NCBI RefSeq assembly: GCF_019061145.1
Contig: NZ_JAHQZS010000003.1
Coordinates: 1-64,000 of the forward strand
Reading direction: 5' to 3'
Length of the DNA: 64,000 bases
Origin: Anianabacter salinae
GTDB taxonomy: Bacteria; Pseudomonadota; Alphaproteobacteria; Rhodobacterales; Rhodobacteraceae
In this document: positions 51,105-60,846 of the stretch, one piece after another
How the letters are laid out: the number at the start of each line of letters is the position of its first letter
Position numbering within the stretch: the stretch's first letter is position 1
The notes under the pieces: generated by a model
Told to the model about the DNA's origin: nothing
What the model saw: the letters and a program-made list of their open reading frames with translations, nothing else
Database searches by the model: none
Translations under genes and position numbers: made by a program

Positions 51105-52892
51105 ATGGCCGACGAGACAAACCCCCGCGACCGCGCGACATCGCGCAATTTCAGCGCCCTGCGCCAGCTTTGGCCGTTCATGGCGCCCTACAAGGCGCTG
51201 ATGGTGGCGTCCGTCGTGGCGCTTGTCCTGACCGCGATGGTGTCGCTTGTCATGCCGCTGGCGGTGCGGCGCGTCGTCGACGGCTTCCAGACCTCGCTGG
51301 AGAACCTGCTCGACAGCTATTTCTTCGCGGCGCTGGGGCTGGCCATGCTGCTCGCGCTGGGCACCGGGCTTCGTTATTACCTCGTGACCCGGCTGGGCGA
51401 GCGGGTGGTGGCCGACATCCGCAAGGCGGTGTTCGCCCGCATGATCGGGATGAGCCCGTCGTTCTACGAACGCATCATGACCGGCGAGGTTCTCAGCCGC
51501 ATCACCACCGACACCACGCTGATCCTGTCGGTGATCGGCTCGTCCGTGTCGATCGCGCTGCGCAACATCCTGATGCTTGTGGGCGGCATCGTTCTGATGC
51601 TGTTCACCTCGGCCAAGCTGACCGGCCTTGTGCTGCTGATCGTTCCGCTGGTGCTGGTGCCGATCATCATGCTGGGGCGCAGGCTGCGCGCGCTCAGCCG
51701 TGAGAACCAGGACTGGATCGCCAATTCCTCGGGCAATGCCTCCGAGGCGCTTCTGTCGGTGCAGACCGTACAGGCCTTTACCAACGAGGCCGCGTCGAAC
51801 ACGCGCTTTGGCGACGTGACCGAGCAAAGCTTCGATGCCGCCCGCCGCCGCATCGCCATCTCCGCCGCGCTCCGGGTGATCGTGATCGCGCTGATCTTCT
51901 CGGGCATCGTCGGTGTTCTGTGGGTCGGGGCGCGCGACGTGCGCGCCGACGTGATGACCGTGGGCGAGCTGGTGCAGTTCGTCATTTACGCCGTGCTCAC
52001 CGCAGGTTCCGTCGCCGCCCTGTCCGAGATCTGGGGCGAATTGCAGCGCGCCGCGGGCGCGACCGAGCGGCTGGTGGAATTGCTGAACGCACAGGACAGC
52101 GTGAAGGACCCCGAAGACCCGGCGCAGTTGCCGGAGGTGGTGAAGGGCGCGATCAGCTTCGAGAACGTGACGTTCCACTATCCCACGCGCCCCGAGATCG
52201 CCGCGCTGGACGGTGTGTCCGTGCGGATCGAGCCGGGCGAGACGGTTGCCATCGTCGGCCCCTCGGGCGCGGGCAAGACGACCATCATCCAGTTGCTCTT
52301 GCGTTTCTATGACCCGGGCAGCGGCGCGATCCGGCTCGACGGCAAGGACTTGCGCGATCTCGAACGCTCTGCCTTCCGCCGCCATATCGCGCTGGTCCCG
52401 CAAGACCCGGTGATCTTTGCCGCGACCGCGCGCGAGAACATCCGCTTCGGTCGTCCCGGCGCCAGCGATGCCGAGGTCGAGGCCGCCGCGCGCGCCGCTG
52501 CCGCACATGATTTCCTGTCGGCGCTGCCCGACGGCTATGACACCTATGTCGGCGAGCGCGGCGTGATGCTGTCGGGCGGCCAGAAGCAGCGCATCGCCAT
52601 CGCCCGCGCGATCCTGCGCGACGCGCCCGTGATGCTGCTGGACGAGGCCACATCGGCGCTGGATGCCGAAAGCGAGCGCGCGGTGCAGGACGCTGTCGAC
52701 GCGCTGGCCAAGGGCCGCACGACGCTGATCGTCGCCCACCGTCTTGCGACCGTGAAAAAGGCCGACCGCATCCTTGTCTTCGAGGCAGGCCGCATCGTCG
52801 CGGATGGCACCCACGCGTCCCTTGTGGCCGAGAACGGGCTCTATGCCCGGCTGGCGCGGCTGCAATTCACCGAAGGCATGGCCGCCGAGTAA
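51105..52892 (+). CDS. ABC exporter, fused membrane and ATPase domains (MsbA/ABCB type)
   Basis: 595 aa. Six membrane helices lie in residues ~25-310. The ATPase has Walker A GPSGAGKTT (from residue ~385), the signature MLSGGQKQRIAIAR (~487), Walker B VMLLDEATSALDAES (~509) and the H-loop VAHRLATV. As a homodimer it would export a lipid, peptide or drug; the substrate is not predictable. A single gene, followed after 97 bp by the acyl-CoA synthetase. Confidence 0.92.
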   Translation: MADETNPRDRATSRNFSALRQLWPFMAPYKALMVASVVALVLTAMVSLVMPLAVRRVVDGFQTSLENLLDSYFFAALGLAMLLALGTGLRYYLVTRLGERVVADIRKAVFARMIGMSPSFYERIMTGEVLSRITTDTTLILSVIGSSVSIALRNILMLVGGIVLMLFTSAKLTGLVLLIVPLVLVPIIMLGRRLRALSRENQDWIANSSGNASEALLSVQTVQAFTNEAASNTRFGDVTEQSFDAARRRIAISAALRVIVIALIFSGIVGVLWVGARDVRADVMTVGELVQFVIYAVLTAGSVAALSEIWGELQRAAGATERLVELLNAQDSVKDPEDPAQLPEVVKGAISFENVTFHYPTRPEIAALDGVSVRIEPGETVAIVGPSGAGKTTIIQLLLRFYDPGSGAIRLDGKDLRDLERSAFRRHIALVPQDPVIFAATARENIRFGRPGASDAEVEAAARAAAAHDFLSALPDGYDTYVGERGVMLSGGQKQRIAIARAILRDAPVMLLDEATSALDAESERAVQDAVDALAKGRTTLIVAHRLATVKKADRILVFEAGRIVADGTHASLVAENGLYARLARLQFTEGMAAE

Positions 52893-52989
52893 TCCCGTTT
52901 CGCGGCGTCACACTTGCGTTGCATTCTCGCCCGCACCACTTTGTGTGCAGGAAAAGGCCCGGCCAAAGGGTCTACGGGAGGGAGACGAC

Positions 52990-54879
52990 ATGGGAGAATT
53001 CGCCAGCGCCGCGGACCGCGACCGCATCACCGACGAGATGCCGTGGAACAAGCGCGACGTCGCAACGACGTTCTACGAGCTTTTGTCAAAGACCGCGGCC
53101 GCGCACCCCGAGCGCAATGCCGTCACGTTCCAGATGTTTTCCGGCCCCAAGGACAAGGCCGAGACGGTCACCTGGCGCGAATTGCTGGAACGGTCCTGCC
53201 AGTCGGCCAACCTGTTCCGGTCGCTCGGGATCGGGGAGGGCGATGTCGTCGCCTTCCTGCTGCCGAACTCGAACGAGACGGTCTATACCCTGTTCGGCGC
53301 GCAGATCGCGGGCATCGTGAACCCGATCAACCCGCTGCTCGACGCTGAACAGATCGCGGCGATCCTGCGCGAGACGAATGCAAAGGTCCTTGTCACGCTG
53401 CGCGCCTTTCCCAAGACCGACGTGGCGCAAAAGGCCAATGAGGCGGTGGCGTTGGCGCCCAACGTGCACACCGTGCTCGAGATCGACCTCTTGCGCTACC
53501 TGACCGGCCCGAAAAAGCTGATCGTGCCGATGATCCGGCCCAAGAACCCGCCCAGGCACAAGGCGCGCGTTCTCAGCTTCAACGCGGAAATGGCGAAGCA
53601 ACCCAAGACGCTTGAGTTCGAGGATGCCACCACCGACCGCATCGCGTCGTATTTCCACACCGGCGGAACGACGGGCATGCCCAAGGTCGCGCAGCACAAG
53701 TATTCCGGCTTTGTCTACAACGGCTGGATCGCGGACCGGCTGCTGTTCACCGAAAAGGACACGCTGATCTGTCCGCTGCCGCTGTTCCATGTCTTCGCGG
53801 CGGTCGTGGTGCTGTCTGCGGTCGCCTCGACCGGCGCGCATGTGGTGTTCCCGACGCCTGCGGGCTATCGCGGCGACGGCGTGTTCGACAACTTCTGGAA
53901 GCTGATCGAACGCTGGAAGGTCACTTTCGTTATCACCGTGCCGACCGCCCTGTCCGCGCTGATGCAGCGCAAGGTCGATGCCGATGTCTCGTCGCTTCAG
54001 GTCGCGTTCTCTGGCTCCGCCCCGCTGCCGGTGGAGCTGTACAACCGCTTCCAGAAGGCGACGAACGTGACCATCGTCGAAGGCTACGGCCTGACCGAGG
54101 CGACGTGTCTTGTGTCCTGCAACCCGCCCGAGGGCAGCAAGAAGATCGGATCGGTCGGCCTGCCGTTCCCGCACACCGACATCCGCATCCTGCACTTCGA
54201 TGCCAGCGGCGCCGTGACCAAAGAATGCGCGCCGGACGAGGTCGGCGAGATCTGCGTCGCCAGCCCCGGCGTCTTTGTCGGCAATACCTACACCGAGGTG
54301 GCCAAGAACAAGAACCTCTATGCCGATGATTTCCTGCGCACGGGCGATCTGGGCCGCCTCGATCCCGACGGCTATCTCTGGATCACCGGCCGCGCCAAGG
54401 ATGTCATCATCAGGGGCGGCCACAACATCGACCCGGCAATCATCGAAGAGGCGCTGCTGAGCCACGAGGCCGTCGCCTTTGCCGGTGCGATCGGCCAGCC
54501 CGACGCCTTCGCGGGCGAGTTGCCTTGCGTCTATGTCGAACTGGTGGACGGCGCGAGCGTCACCGAGGCCGACCTTCTGGATCACGCGAACGCCCATATC
54601 CACGAGCGGGCGGCGCATCCCAAGTATCTCGAAGTGCTGGACGAATTGCCCAAGACTGCGGTCGGCAAGGTGTTCAAGCCCGACCTGCGGCGCAAGGCGA
54701 TCACCCGCGTCTACAACGCGGCTCTGGCGGGCGCCGGATTGAAGGCCGAGGTCACCGAAGTGATCGAGGACAAGAAGCGTGGCCTTGTCGCGCGTCTGCA
54801 CAAGACCGGAGAAGTGGACGAGGACGCGGTGGCGCATACGCTGGGCGAATTCACCCGGCCCTGGGAATGGCGCAGCTGA
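52990..54879 (+). CDS. acyl-CoA synthetase (AMP-binding)
   Basis: 629 aa from the ATG at 52990 (GGGAGGGAGACGAC upstream). ANL-superfamily motifs: the P-loop YFHTGGTTGMPK (~223), the adenine loop VEGYGLTEATCLVSC (~362), the hinge YLWITGRAKDVIIRGGHNI (~460) and the catalytic lysine in KTAVGKVFKP (~558). It activates a fatty or other carboxylic acid to its CoA ester. The length and KFxxK-free N-terminus resemble medium/long-chain roseobacter enzymes; exact specificity is unknown. Confidence 0.92.
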   Translation: MGEFASAADRDRITDEMPWNKRDVATTFYELLSKTAAAHPERNAVTFQMFSGPKDKAETVTWRELLERSCQSANLFRSLGIGEGDVVAFLLPNSNETVYTLFGAQIAGIVNPINPLLDAEQIAAILRETNAKVLVTLRAFPKTDVAQKANEAVALAPNVHTVLEIDLLRYLTGPKKLIVPMIRPKNPPRHKARVLSFNAEMAKQPKTLEFEDATTDRIASYFHTGGTTGMPKVAQHKYSGFVYNGWIADRLLFTEKDTLICPLPLFHVFAAVVVLSAVASTGAHVVFPTPAGYRGDGVFDNFWKLIERWKVTFVITVPTALSALMQRKVDADVSSLQVAFSGSAPLPVELYNRFQKATNVTIVEGYGLTEATCLVSCNPPEGSKKIGSVGLPFPHTDIRILHFDASGAVTKECAPDEVGEICVASPGVFVGNTYTEVAKNKNLYADDFLRTGDLGRLDPDGYLWITGRAKDVIIRGGHNIDPAIIEEALLSHEAVAFAGAIGQPDAFAGELPCVYVELVDGASVTEADLLDHANAHIHERAAHPKYLEVLDELPKTAVGKVFKPDLRRKAITRVYNAALAGAGLKAEVTEVIEDKKRGLVARLHKTGEVDEDAVAHTLGEFTRPWEWRS

Positions 54880-54887
54880 TCCAGCAG

Positions 54888-54914
54888 GCGACGGGGGCCT
54901 TTTGCCCTCGTCGC
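54888..54914 (+). terminator. hairpin after the acyl-CoA synthetase gene
   Basis: GCGACGGGGGC - CTTTT - GCCCTCGTCGC, an 11-bp stem with one mismatch, 9 bases after the stop. There is no strong T-tract after the stem, so it may be a weak or rho-assisted terminator. Confidence 0.5.
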
Positions 54915-55008
54915 CCTGGCCCTGTCCCGCAAGCGTGAAGCCCGGCGCGCTTGACCCCGCGCGCCCATCGTCTATCCCTGCGCCGGTAATCCAGCAAAGG
55001 CCGCGCGC

Positions 55009-56292
55009 GTGACCAGAACTCGCCCCTTCTCCCGTTTCGAATGGCTGATCGCCTGGCGCTACCTGCGCGCCCGCAGGGCCGAGGGCGGCGTCAGCGTGAT
55101 GACCTGGATCAGCCTGATCGGCATCACCCTTGCCGTCTTCGCGCTGATCGCCACGCTGGCCGTGCGCTCGGGCTTTCGTGCTGAATTCGTCGACACGATC
55201 CTTGGCGCGAACGCTCACGTCACCGTCTATTCGTCGGTCTATGTCGACGACAACGGCCAGACCACGCGCACGCTGACTGACTACGACGCGCTGGCGGACC
55301 GCATCGCGCAGATCGACGGCGTCACCCGCGCCGCGCCGCTGGTGAAGGGGCAGGTGATGGCCAACCTGCGCAGCGCCAACACCGGCGCCGAGGTCTACGG
55401 CATCACCGAGGAAGACCTCAAGGGCATCCCCCGCATTGCCGATCCCGAAAACTCTGTCGGGTCGATCGACGATTTCGAGGGCGGCATTGCCATCGGTTCG
55501 GGCATCGCGCGCGAACTGAATGTCGGGATCGGCGACAGGGTGCGCCTGATCTCGCCCGACGGGGTCAAGACAGCCTTCGGCACCTCGCCGCGCGTGAACG
55601 CCTACCCGGTGGTCTACATCTTCACCGCCGGGCGCTACGACATCGACCGGACCCGCATCTACATGCCCTTTGCCGAAGCGCAGAGCTTCTTCAACAAGGA
55701 TGGCCGCGCCGACGAGATCGAGGTGATGGTCGACACCCCCGAGCAGGTGGACCGCTTCGCCCCCGCGCTGATCGCTGCAGCGGGCGAGCGCACGATGCTC
55801 TGGACCTGGCGCGACAGCGCGGGCAGTTTCCTGCGCGCCCTCGATGTCGAGGACAACGTGATGTTCGTGATCCTGTCGATCCTCGTGCTGATCGCCGCGA
55901 TGAACATCGTCTCGGGCCTCATCATGCTGGTCAAGAACAAGGGCCGCGACATCGGCATCCTGCGCACCATCGGCCTGACGGAAGGATCGGTGCTGCGCAT
56001 CTTCTTCATCTGCGGGGCCTCCACCGGGCTGATCGGAACGGCGGCGGGCGTGGCCTTGGGCTGCCTCTTCGCGCTCTATATCGACCCGATCTTCTCGGCG
56101 GTGAACTACGTCGCGGGCGGCGGCGTCTGGGACCCGTCGATCCGCGGCATCTACGCGCTGCCTGCCAAGCTGCAATGGCCCGACGTTCTGTCCGCCGTGT
56201 CCCTGTCGCTGGGCCTGTCCTTCGTCGTCACCTATTTCCCGGCCCGCCGCGCCGCGCGGATGAACCCTGTCGAGGCGCTGCGCTATGAGTGA
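55009..56292 (+). CDS. lolE: lipoprotein-releasing ABC transporter permease (LolC/LolE)
   Basis: 427 aa from a GTG at 55009. Family start [20 protein letters not shown], first membrane helix [20 protein letters not shown], a long periplasmic domain (~50-270) and three C-terminal helices ending [11 protein letters not shown]. In alphaproteobacteria a single LolC/E-type permease often serves as a homodimer. It extracts outer-membrane lipoproteins from the inner membrane. The gene overlaps lolD by 8 bases. Confidence 0.93.
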   Translation: MTRTRPFSRFEWLIAWRYLRARRAEGGVSVMTWISLIGITLAVFALIATLAVRSGFRAEFVDTILGANAHVTVYSSVYVDDNGQTTRTLTDYDALADRIAQIDGVTRAAPLVKGQVMANLRSANTGAEVYGITEEDLKGIPRIADPENSVGSIDDFEGGIAIGSGIARELNVGIGDRVRLISPDGVKTAFGTSPRVNAYPVVYIFTAGRYDIDRTRIYMPFAEAQSFFNKDGRADEIEVMVDTPEQVDRFAPALIAAAGERTMLWTWRDSAGSFLRALDVEDNVMFVILSILVLIAAMNIVSGLIMLVKNKGRDIGILRTIGLTEGSVLRIFFICGASTGLIGTAAGVALGCLFALYIDPIFSAVNYVAGGGVWDPSIRGIYALPAKLQWPDVLSAVSLSLGLSFVVTYFPARRAARMNPVEALRYE

Positions 56293-56962
56293 TCCGGTGT
56301 TGCACCTCGATGGTCTGACCAAGGCCTACAACCGCGGCAAACCGGGCGAAGTAATGGTGCTGCAGGGCGCTTCGATCACCGTCCAGCCCGGCGAGGTCGT
56401 CGCCCTTGTCGCTCCCTCGGGCGCGGGCAAGTCGACGCTGCTGCACATGGCCGGGCTGCTCGATACCCCGGACGCAGGCACGGTCAGCATCGGCGGCACC
56501 GACATGACCGGCCTCAGCGACCGCCGCCGCACCGATGCGCGGCGCGCGCTGGTGGGCTTCGTCTACCAGTTCCACCATCTTCTGCCCGAGTTCACCGCGC
56601 TGGAAAACATCGTGCTGCCGCAGCTTGCCAACGGTGCCACCGACCGCGCCGCCACCGACCGCGCCCGCGCGCTTCTGGACAGTGTCGGCATCGCGCCGCG
56701 CGCCGATCATCGCCCTGCGCAGCTGTCGGGAGGCGAGCAACAGCGCGTCGCGTTCTGCCGCGCGTTGGCCAATCAGCCAAAGCTGCTTCTGGCGGATGAG
56801 CCAACGGGAAACCTCGATCCCGCGACCTCGGAAAGGGTGTTCGACGCGCTGATGAAGCTGGTGCGCGAGACCGGGCTTGCGGCACTGATCGCCACCCACA
56901 ACCTCGACCTCGCCGCTCGGATGGACCGCACGCTGCGGCTGGAAGACGGGCGCGTCACCTGA
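56285..56962 (+). CDS. lolD: lipoprotein-releasing ATPase LolD
   Basis: 225 aa. Walker [20 protein letters not shown], the LolD-specific [20 protein letters not shown], signature [15 protein letters not shown], Walker [18 protein letters not shown] and H-loop IATHNLDLA are present. It powers LolE. The start overlaps the lolE end (ATGAGTGA), giving tight coupling. Confidence 0.95.
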   Translation: MSDPVLHLDGLTKAYNRGKPGEVMVLQGASITVQPGEVVALVAPSGAGKSTLLHMAGLLDTPDAGTVSIGGTDMTGLSDRRRTDARRALVGFVYQFHHLLPEFTALENIVLPQLANGATDRAATDRARALLDSVGIAPRADHRPAQLSGGEQQRVAFCRALANQPKLLLADEPTGNLDPATSERVFDALMKLVRETGLAALIATHNLDLAARMDRTLRLEDGRVT

Positions 56963-56979
56963 AACGGGCTGGCATCTTT

Positions 56980-57030
56980 GGTCTCGAAATACTCCGGGGG
57001 GAGCCCGAAGGGCGGGGGGCAGAGCCCCCC
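56980..57030. terminator. GC-rich palindromic repeat acting as a terminator
   Basis: GGTCTCGAAATACTCCGGGG followed by a GGAGCCCGAAGGGC segment and the perfect hairpin GGGGGGC-AGA-GCCCCCC (57014-57030). This arrangement is a common dispersed repeat at gene ends in Rhodobacterales. It lies between the convergent lolD and 57039 genes and can stop transcription from both sides. Confidence 0.65.
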
Positions 57031-57038
57031 ATCCCAGG

Positions 57039-57395
57039 TCAGTCGAAATAGATCTCGTTGTCGTTGAGATAGACGTTCGACGCCGCGCAGATGTCGATGG
57101 AGATGGGATCGTCGAACACCTCGCTGCCGTCCTGTCCAAGCCAGCTGGCCTGGAAGGTCTGCGCGCAGGCGCCGGTGTCGGCGACGAACTCGGCGGTGCC
57201 ACTTTCCCCGGGCGCGATCTGCACGCCTTCGATCCAGTTGTCCGACCAGCCGGTGCCGTCGTTGGTGTAGAACCCGACGACCGTGTTGCCCTCGGTGTCG
57301 TTGTAGAGCTCGAAATAGCCTTCAGAGCCGGTGCCTTGGGCCAGTGCAACTCCGGCTGCGAGAGCGAACGCTGCAGTCGCCATCCAGATCTTCAT
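57039..57395 (-). CDS. small secreted protein (118 aa)
   Basis: Starts MKIWMATAAFALAAGVALAQ, a clear signal peptide cleaved after ALA. The mature part (GYFELYNDTEGNTVVGFYTN, GWSDNWIEGVQIAPGES, then DICAASNVYLNDNEIYFD) is acidic and has a cysteine pair likely bridged in the periplasm. It looks like a small beta-sandwich. Function unknown. Confidence 0.75.
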   Translation of the reverse strand: MKIWMATAAFALAAGVALAQGTGSEGYFELYNDTEGNTVVGFYTNDGTGWSDNWIEGVQIAPGESGTAEFVADTGACAQTFQASWLGQDGSEVFDDPISIDICAASNVYLNDNEIYFD

Positions 57396-57511
57396 CTCTG
57401 TGTTCCGTAAGCCATCCGCCGCATGCGCGCGGCAGAGCAAGATTACCACAGGGCCCGCAGGCCGGAAGCGGGAAAACAGGATAGGTTGGGTTGGCCCGAG
57501 TGGATCGGTGA

Positions 57512-58015
57512 CTAGCCAGACGGTTTTCTTGCCAAGTTCTCCAATAACCCGGCCCTAAACTGTTTGCAGATACGCAGTAGCCTATCAACATCGTTCAAGG
57601 ATTCGATGATGACGTCATGGTCCAAGTTCAAGGGATTGTCTTCGAAGTCTTTGGTCGAATGCCACGCGCGATAACCCTCACCGCGGGTTTCGAACGCTCC
57701 ATGAATTGCGAGGTGTCTGTTCTTCTTAAAGCGATGAAGCCATCCTGGTATTTCCTGAATTTCGATGGGGGTGTCTTCAATATTATTTTTCATATGTATG
57801 GATTTTGAGAAACAAGTTATCAGTTCAGTCGTCGAGAGCATTCTTAGAGTGTTGTATCGACGCGCGAAGCCCGGTGATTCCGGCAAAACTCCTTCAATGA
57901 AACATATACATTCTGCCGCGGTGTGCTCAAGATGCGCGCAGCTTTGCGCATATATGCCAAGGCAATATAGGAAATTGTCTGGAAGTTTCTCTCTTACCAG
58001 AAATGGTGGGTTCAT
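57512..58015 (-). CDS. HEPN-like small protein directly downstream of parE
   Basis: 167 aa, predicted all-helical. R100 and H105 in KKNRHLAIHGAF form the R-x4-H motif of HEPN ribonuclease domains, and the preceding helices (HLEHTAAECICFIEGVLPES) suit that fold. The base composition is clearly richer in A/T and the codon use different from parE, which suggests recent gain. The start is 8 bases after the parE stop, so it may be co-transcribed. HEPN proteins often act as toxins or RNA-cutting defence effectors. No antitoxin (MNT-type) is next to it. An inactive or housekeeping role is possible. Confidence 0.5.
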   Translation of the reverse strand: MNPPFLVREKLPDNFLYCLGIYAQSCAHLEHTAAECICFIEGVLPESPGFARRYNTLRMLSTTELITCFSKSIHMKNNIEDTPIEIQEIPGWLHRFKKNRHLAIHGAFETRGEGYRAWHSTKDFEDNPLNLDHDVIIESLNDVDRLLRICKQFRAGLLENLARKPSG

Positions 58016-58023
58016 GCTCCGCC

Positions 58024-59985
58024 CTACACGTCCAGCTCTTCAACGAAGCGGGCGTTTTCGGTGATGTACTGGAACCGCAGTTCCGGCTTCTTGCCCATCA
58101 GCCGCTCCACCAGATCGCCGGTCTCGCCCGGAAACGCGTCGTCGACCCGCACCCGGATCAGCTTGCGCGTGGCGGGGTTCATCGTGGTGTCCTTGAGGTC
58201 CTTGGCGTCCATCTCGCCAAGACCCTTGAAGCGCGACACGTCGATCCGGCCCTTGCCGCCCAGCCCCTTCTTGAACCAAGCGTCCTTTTCCGCCTCATCG
58301 ACGGCATAAACGCGGTTGGCGCCCTGGGTCAGCCGGTAGAGCGGCGGGCAGGCGAGGTAGAGGTGCCCCTGGTCGATCAGCGGGCGCATCTGCGAAAAGA
58401 AGAACGTCATCAGCAGCGATGCGATATGTGCGCCGTCCACGTCGGCGTCGGTCATGATGATGACCTTGTCATAGCGCAGATCGTCGATGCTGAACCTGGT
58501 GCCCATGCCGACGCCAAGCGCCTGGCACAGGTCGCTGATCTCGGCGTTCGACCCCAGCTTGGACGACGCGGCGCCCAGCACGTTCAGGATCTTGCCCCGC
58601 AGTGGCAGCAGCGCTTGTGTCTTGCGGTCGCGCGCGGCCTTGGCCGATCCGCCCGCGCTGTCGCCCTCGACGATGAAGATTTCCGACCCGTCCTTGGCCG
58701 CAGCGGTGCAGTCCACCAGCTTGCCCGGCAGGCGCAGTTTCTTGGTCGCGGTCTTGCGCTGGGTTTCCTTTTCCTGCCTGCGCCGCAGCCGCTCCTCGGC
58801 CCGCAGCACCAGGAAATCGAGGATCGCGCCTGCCGATTTCGTGTCCGCCGCCAGCCAGTTGTCAAAGCGGTCGCGCACCGCCTGTTCGACCAGCCGCGCC
58901 GCCTCGGTCGTGGCAAGGCGGTCCTTGGTCTGGCCGACGAATTCAGGCTCGCGGATGAAACACGACACCAGCGCGCAGCCGCCCGTCACCAGATCGTCGC
59001 GGGTGATGTCCTTGGCCTTGCGGTTGTTCGACAACTCACCATAGGCGCGGATGCCTTTCAGGATCGCCGCCCAGAAGCCAGCCTCGTGGGTGCCGCCCTC
59101 GGGCGTCGGAACCGTGTTGCAGTAGGACTGGATGAAGCCGTCGCGCGACGGGGTCCAGTTGATCGCCCATTCGACTGACCCGGGCACGCCAAAGCGTTCC
59201 TGGAACTCGACCTTGCCCGCAAAGGGCTGGTCGGCATAGGTCGCGGCCGTGTCCAGTTGTTCGCGCAGGTAATCGGCAAGCCCGCCGGGAAAATGGAACA
59301 CCGCCTCGGCCGGGGTCTCGCCATCGTCGATTGCCGTCTTCCAGCGGATCTCGACACCCGAGAACAGGTAGGCCTTGGACCGCACCATCTTCATCATGCG
59401 CCCCGGCTTGAACCGCAACGCGCCGAAGATCTGCTCGTCGGGGTGGAAAGTGACCGTGGTGCCGCGCCGGTTGTTGGTGGCGCCCAGCGCCATCACCGGG
59501 CCCTGCGGGATGCCGCGCACGAACTCTTGCGCGAACAGTTCGCGGTTGCGAGCGACCTCGACCCGCAGGTGATCGGACAGCGCGTTCACCACGGACGCAC
59601 CGACACCGTGCAGGCCGCCCGACGTCTGATAGGCTTTGCCCGAGAACTTGCCGCCCGCATGCAGCGTGCACAGGATCACCTCAAGCGCCGATTTGCCCGG
59701 AAACTTCGGATGCGGATCGACCGGCATGCCGCGCCCGTTATCGCGCACCGTCACCGAATGATCGGCGTTCAGTTCCACCTCGATCCGGCTGGCGTGGCCT
59801 GCCACCGCCTCGTCCATCGCGTTGTCGAGGATTTCGGCGACAAGGTGATGCAGCGCCCGCTCGTCGGTGCCGCCGATATACATGCCGGGGCGCTTGCGCA
59901 CAGGTTCCAGCCCCTCGAGCACCTCGATCGAGGATGCATCGTAAGTCTGGTCGCCGCCGGTCGCGGAGAGAAGGTCGTCGGCCAT
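58024..59985 (-). CDS. parE: DNA topoisomerase IV subunit B
   Basis: 653 aa from the ATG at 59985. The GHKL ATPase has AEILDNAMDEAVAGHAS, VRDNGRGMPVDPHPK and GLHGVGASVVNALS. The TOPRIM domain has IVEGDSAGGSAKAARDR and KVIIMTDADVDGAHIASLL. With ParC it unlinks daughter chromosomes. Length and the QTSGGLHG loop point to ParE rather than GyrB. Confidence 0.95.
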   Translation of the reverse strand: MADDLLSATGGDQTYDASSIEVLEGLEPVRKRPGMYIGGTDERALHHLVAEILDNAMDEAVAGHASRIEVELNADHSVTVRDNGRGMPVDPHPKFPGKSALEVILCTLHAGGKFSGKAYQTSGGLHGVGASVVNALSDHLRVEVARNRELFAQEFVRGIPQGPVMALGATNNRRGTTVTFHPDEQIFGALRFKPGRMMKMVRSKAYLFSGVEIRWKTAIDDGETPAEAVFHFPGGLADYLREQLDTAATYADQPFAGKVEFQERFGVPGSVEWAINWTPSRDGFIQSYCNTVPTPEGGTHEAGFWAAILKGIRAYGELSNNRKAKDITRDDLVTGGCALVSCFIREPEFVGQTKDRLATTEAARLVEQAVRDRFDNWLAADTKSAGAILDFLVLRAEERLRRRQEKETQRKTATKKLRLPGKLVDCTAAAKDGSEIFIVEGDSAGGSAKAARDRKTQALLPLRGKILNVLGAASSKLGSNAEISDLCQALGVGMGTRFSIDDLRYDKVIIMTDADVDGAHIASLLMTFFFSQMRPLIDQGHLYLACPPLYRLTQGANRVYAVDEAEKDAWFKKGLGGKGRIDVSRFKGLGEMDAKDLKDTTMNPATRKLIRVRVDDAFPGETGDLVERLMGKKPELRFQYITENARFVEELDV

Positions 59986-60089
59986 GTGGACTGCTCTTTT
60001 CTGGTTTCTGGTAATTAGAACAGGTTTGCGCCTGCGCGAAAAGTCCGCACGCGCCATTGGCTGTGGACAAGACGCCGGAGGGGCTGCGC

Positions 60090-60710
60090 CTAGAGCAGCC
60101 CTTCAAGCTGCTGGCGCACCGGATCGACCTTTTGGAACACCTCGATCAGCGCCTCGGGGTCACTGTCCACGTCGTCCTGCCACAGCACAAGACCCTTGCG
60201 GCGCAAGAGATCGGCCTGCGGATGGTCCGGCTCGTGCCCCTGCGGCACACGCTTGAGGTCCGGCTCTGGCAGGCTCAGCCCGGTCGACCGGATCGCCGCG
60301 TCAACGCCGGGGCCGAACGGCCCGTCGATCGCCATCCGCCAGGCCGAAAGCTGGTCCTTCGAGAACTCCATCCAGCCGAAGCCAGCCTTGGCGTAATCGG
60401 GTGCGATGCCGTAGAACCACCCCGGCCCGTCGTCGCGCGTGGATTGACGCCACAGCATGTGCAGATGCGTGGTGTAGGGCGATTTGTCCTTGGAAAACCG
60501 CACATCGCGGTTCGGGCGGAAGATCTTTGTGACGATGGGCGTTCTGGTCAGCCGTTCAAGATCCTCTGCCACACGGTCGAGAAGACGCTGCGCAGGCGCG
60601 CGCAGGTTCGACTCGTATTCGGCCTTGTTGGCAAGGAACCATTCGCGGGTGTTCGTCTCGTTGAGGCGGGACAGGAAGGACCGAGCGTTCACCAGAAGTT
60701 CAGCGGGCAT
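60090..60710 (-). CDS. DUF2461 family protein
   Basis: 206 aa from the ATG at 60710, chosen because GGAGG lies 6 bases upstream. Family features: SFLSRLNETNTREWFLANKA, TKIFRPNRDVRFSKDKSPYT, FYGIAPDYAKAGFGWMEFSK. This is the TIGR02453/DUF2461 pattern, a widespread family of unknown function. Confidence 0.88.
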   Translation of the reverse strand: MPAELLVNARSFLSRLNETNTREWFLANKAEYESNLRAPAQRLLDRVAEDLERLTRTPIVTKIFRPNRDVRFSKDKSPYTTHLHMLWRQSTRDDGPGWFYGIAPDYAKAGFGWMEFSKDQLSAWRMAIDGPFGPGVDAAIRSTGLSLPEPDLKRVPQGHEPDHPQADLLRRKGLVLWQDDVDSDPEALIEVFQKVDPVRQQLEGLL

Positions 60711-60846
60711 CCGGACCTCCATCGCCACCCATGGCAAAGGATTGACCCGAAGCGGGACAAAGGCAATCACCGGATTGACCTAGCGGAAGATTTCCGCCGT
60801 TCATGCCCCGTTGCGCTGGCCCTTGGTTCCAAGCAAAGTCGCGGCC

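Noticed and set aside
53086-56322. Very long open frame on the minus strand (over 1000 codons)
   Set aside because: It lies antisense to clear acyl-CoA synthetase and lolE genes, has shadow codon use typical of GC-rich DNA and no recognisable domain.
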